From Calditrichota bacterium (lineage in GTDB: Bacteria; Zhuqueibacterota; Zhuqueibacteria; Zhuqueibacterales; Geothermadaptataceae), in contig QQUM01000796.1 in assembly GCA_008501545.1 (NCBI GenBank), positions 1 to 8,140 of the forward strand: 8,140 bases of DNA, written 5' to 3'. This document shows positions 6,226 through 8,140 of the stretch, piece by piece. A program made the translations under genes and the position numbers. Numbering within the stretch: position 1 is the first letter of the stretch; each line of letters opens with the position of its first letter. Below the pieces are notes generated by a model that was not told where the DNA came from, made no database searches, and was given only the letters and a program-made list of their open reading frames with translations.

Positions 6226-7562
6226 TTTACACCCCCATTTTCGTCTTCAGAGATTGTTGCAATCGTTAAGCCTTCCGGCACAAAATATTTTTTCGCAACC
6301 ATTTTCACATCATCAACAGTGACTTTGTCGTAGAATGCATAGAGTTTGTTTAAAGATTCCGGATCGCCGGTGAGCATGATGTAATGGCACAACGAATTGG
6401 CGATACGGTCCGGATTATCGATGCTCATGGCAAAGCTGTATTTTAGATTTGATTTCGTTTTGGCCAGTATTTTTGGATCGACACCTGCTGTTTTGACTTT
6501 TTCCAACGCTTTAACGATTTCGTCCTTCACATACTGCATATCAGCTTTGCTCACGAAGGATGCCTGTATGCTGAATAAATTTGGATCCCGGGAATCGAAA
6601 GCACCGCCACCCAAAAAGCGAAGTTTTCTTTCTTCGAATACAAGTTTTTTGTACAAATCAGATGTGCGGGAAAACACGATTGAGGACAGGACATCCAGGG
6701 CTGGCATGTCGATTTCTTTATCGCTGAAGGCCGGGCCTTTGTAATTCAAGCCCATGTAAGGCGGAATGGCGCCGTTCTGCAGGTGAAGAGTGCGTGTCTC
6801 TTTTTGTGCCGGTTCAGAAGGGATTGTCGTGTTGTAGTCTCCACGCTCCCAATCACCAAAGTGTTTTTCAGCAAGCTTGTTGACTTTTTCCGCCGTTACG
6901 TCGCCAACAACCACGATGGTACAGTACTCCGGCCGGTAGAAGCGTTTGAAAAATGTGCGCGAATAGTCATACTGATTGGGCATGTCGACAATATCTTCGA
7001 AAAATCCCATTGTGGTATGCTTGTAAGTGTGCTTGTCAAATGCTGTGTCGCGCATTTTTTCATTGATTTGTTGATAAGGACTCGCGTAATTCTTGGTGTA
7101 TTCACCTTTGACGGCACCTGCCTCTGTTTTGAATCCATGCACAGAGTAGTTGAGATTTTGAAAACGGTCTGCTTCGAGTTCAAACATGATACCAAGTTTG
7201 TTTGCGTTTCCGGTCATGTGGTACACGGTGCGGTCGTTGGATGTGTTGGCGTTTGCTGCTGCACCCGTTGATTTGAGAATAGCGCTGTACTTTTCCTTTG
7301 GGAATTTATCCGTACCACGAAACATCATGTGTTCGAAAAAGTGTGCAAAACCGGTAACACCTTCTTCCACTTCGTTACGGGAACCGACACGTACAACAAT
7401 GTAGAAAGCCGCTAAATCCGGGCTGTCGAACGGTACGGTAACGACGTTTAAGCCGTTATCCAGCTTGTGCTGGTGGATGGGATAAGGCAGGATTTTCTCA
7501 CCGGCAAAAACCGAACTGACAAAGATCAGTGAGAGAAATCCTGAGAGCAGTTTCAATTTCAT
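6222..7562 (-). CDS. Catalytic M16 (insulinase-like) zinc metallopeptidase, exported
   Basis: A 446-residue secreted zinc peptidase. The signal peptide ends near Ala20 (SVFA|GEK). The inverted zinc motif HFFEH is at 74-78 (H74 and H78 bind zinc, E77 is the catalytic base), and the third ligand E154 follows exactly 75 residues after H78, matching the family pattern HxxEH-x(74-76)-E. The N-terminal M16 domain covers about 30-190 and the C-terminal M16 domain about 195-375. The Arg/Tyr pair of the second domain is incomplete: R312 is present but the position seven residues on is Gly319. This is complementary to the next gene, so the two should act as one heterodimer on peptides or unfolded proteins in the periplasm. 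The ATG is preceded by AGGGAG at 7567-7572 on the minus strand. The substrate is unknown; a role in protein turnover or peptide processing is inferred from the family. Confidence 0.93.
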   Translation of the reverse strand: MKLKLLSGFLSLIFVSSVFAGEKILPYPIHQHKLDNGLNVVTVPFDSPDLAAFYIVVRVGSRNEVEEGVTGFAHFFEHMMFRGTDKFPKEKYSAILKSTGAAANANTSNDRTVYHMTGNANKLGIMFELEADRFQNLNYSVHGFKTEAGAVKGEYTKNYASPYQQINEKMRDTAFDKHTYKHTTMGFFEDIVDMPNQYDYSRTFFKRFYRPEYCTIVVVGDVTAEKVNKLAEKHFGDWERGDYNTTIPSEPAQKETRTLHLQNGAIPPYMGLNYKGPAFSDKEIDMPALDVLSSIVFSRTSDLYKKLVFEERKLRFLGGGAFDSRDPNLFSIQASFVSKADMQYVKDEIVKALEKVKTAGVDPKILAKTKSNLKYSFAMSIDNPDRIANSLCHYIMLTGDPESLNKLYAFYDKVTVDDVKMVAKKYFVPEGLTIATISEDENGGVK

Positions 7563-7715
7563 AGGTCTCCCTTTGTTAGGTTAACTGTGAATTTATGATT
7601 CCTTTTTTTAAGAAGAATTATTGTAAATTTTGTTGTATAATTTTTTGATAACATATTATTGAAAATTTGCACAAATGAACTTTTATGGCTTTTTTCCGAG
7701 AAAGATGCATGAAAA
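7563..7715. promoter_or_regulatory. Divergent AT-rich spacer between the M16 operon and the PAP2 gene
   Basis: These 153 bases must carry the promoters of both divergent genes. On the plus strand a perfect TATAAT lies at 7636-7641, but without a good -35 box at the right distance. TTGTTG (7630-7635) with TATTAT (7654-7659), 18 bases apart, is an alternative. On the minus strand TTGTGC is followed after 17 bases by TTATCA, a poor -10. Because the DNA is so AT-rich, I do not choose among them. Confidence 0.35.
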
Positions 7716-8140
7716 ATGAATAAACAGGACATCAATAAAACAAAAATATCAACAGGATTAATTCGGGCTTTGCTATTTTTTCTTGTTGGGAGTTCATTTT
7801 TACAAGCAGAAACTTTCAAAGAAAGGCTACTTTCGGACCAAAGAACGTTTTATGGAAAACAAAATTTACTCCTGCTGACAGCGACTTTAGGTGCAGGTGC
7901 AGTGCTTTCTCACACCAGGGCGGATCAGGAAGTTCGCTATTGGTATCAATCGGATATGCGCAGTGGAAGCAGTGATGAATTTGCCAAAATGGCTAAGCCA
8001 TTCGGAGATGGCAAGGTGATGCTGCCTGTGTATTTGGGTGCATTCGCATTAAAGTATATGCCCACAAATAAAATTTTGCAATCTGTAAGCCTCTGGGGCG
8101 AATATTCCTTGCGCATGATACTGGTCGGTGCCCCACCGGT
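7716..8140 (+). CDS. PAP2-family (phosphatidic acid phosphatase type 2) membrane protein, 5' part
   Basis: The ATG at 7716 opens a frame without stops to the window end, giving 141 codons of a larger gene. Two ATGs just upstream (7705 and 7709) hit stops within a few codons, so 7716 is the likely start although its ribosome binding site is weak (GAGAAAG region near 7698). The N-terminus looks like a signal peptide or anchor (core at about 15-29, possible cleavage after Ala31), followed by a hydrophobic stretch at 51-65. The segment with GDG (97-99) and LPVYLG, and then WGEYSLRMILVGAPP (127-141), resembles the part preceding the catalytic motifs of bacterial PAP2 phosphatases. The signatures KxxxxxxRP, PSGH and SRxxxxxHxxxD would lie past the right edge and cannot be checked. 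Relatives dephosphorylate lipid phosphates such as undecaprenyl pyrophosphate or phosphatidate at the membrane. The substrate here is unknown. Confidence 0.7.
   Translation, partial: MNKQDINKTKISTGLIRALLFFLVGSSFLQAETFKERLLSDQRTFYGKQNLLLLTATLGAGAVLSHTRADQEVRYWYQSDMRSGSSDEFAKMAKPFGDGKVMLPVYLGAFALKYMPTNKILQSVSLWGEYSLRMILVGAPP

Noticed and set aside
6783..7271. Plus-strand open frame of 162 codons opposite the catalytic M16 gene
   Set aside because: It is Cys-, Val- and Phe-rich and lies antisense to the conserved zinc-site region; this is the composition expected of a shadow frame.
7559..7819. Minus-strand open frame of 86 codons overlapping the M16 start and the PAP2 gene
   Set aside because: It runs antisense to the PAP2 frame and through the AT-rich spacer, and its protein is low-complexity and Lys/Asn-rich without recognisable features.

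Overview
The window reads as a piece of chromosome from a moderately AT-rich, Gram-negative-type bacterium. Several products carry signal peptides and one is a lipoprotein, so a good part of the content serves the cell envelope. My guess is a lineage of the FCB superphylum (for example Calditrichota or a relative), based on a LEA-type-2 lipoprotein, a RsbU-like phosphatase with a large membrane sensor module, a periplasmic M16 peptidase pair, and one promoter matching the Bacteroidetes-type -7 element TAnnTTTG. This assignment is an inference with low confidence. I see no phage, plasmid, CRISPR or complete mobile element, and no tRNA or rRNA.

Layout. Positions 1-501 hold no gene I can support; there are short repeats and inverted repeats there. 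At 502-858 (+) lies an unrecognised 118-residue protein with a GTG start. Converging on it is a TTG-started 848-residue membrane SpoIIE/PP2C serine phosphatase with a HAMP domain (1015-3561, -). A roughly 205-base divergent promoter region separates that gene from a lipoprotein with two tandem LEA14/WHy domains; its start is moved here to 3767, so the gene is 3767-4624 (+). A strong hairpin at 4631-4663 works as a terminator in both directions between this gene and the next, convergent operon. That operon (7562 to 4672, -) encodes two exported M16 (insulinase-type) proteins joined by an ATGA stop/start overlap. The first has the zinc-binding HxxEH motif, and the second has lost it but keeps the substrate-binding Arg/Tyr pair. 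After a second divergent AT-rich spacer, the 5' part of an exported PAP2-family phosphatase (7716 to the window end, +) runs off the right edge.

Function. The M16 pair very probably forms one periplasmic heterodimeric peptidase with the active site split between its subunits. The PP2C protein looks like the output phosphatase of a partner-switching or other signalling path that responds to an extracytoplasmic signal; no partner (anti-sigma factor or antagonist) is encoded here. The LEA lipoprotein and the PAP2 protein add envelope functions. Most of the window is ordinary. The points most worth a second look are the split M16 active site, the sensor architecture of the phosphatase with its homopolymer-linked TTG start, the orphan 118-residue protein and the repeat-bearing left flank.
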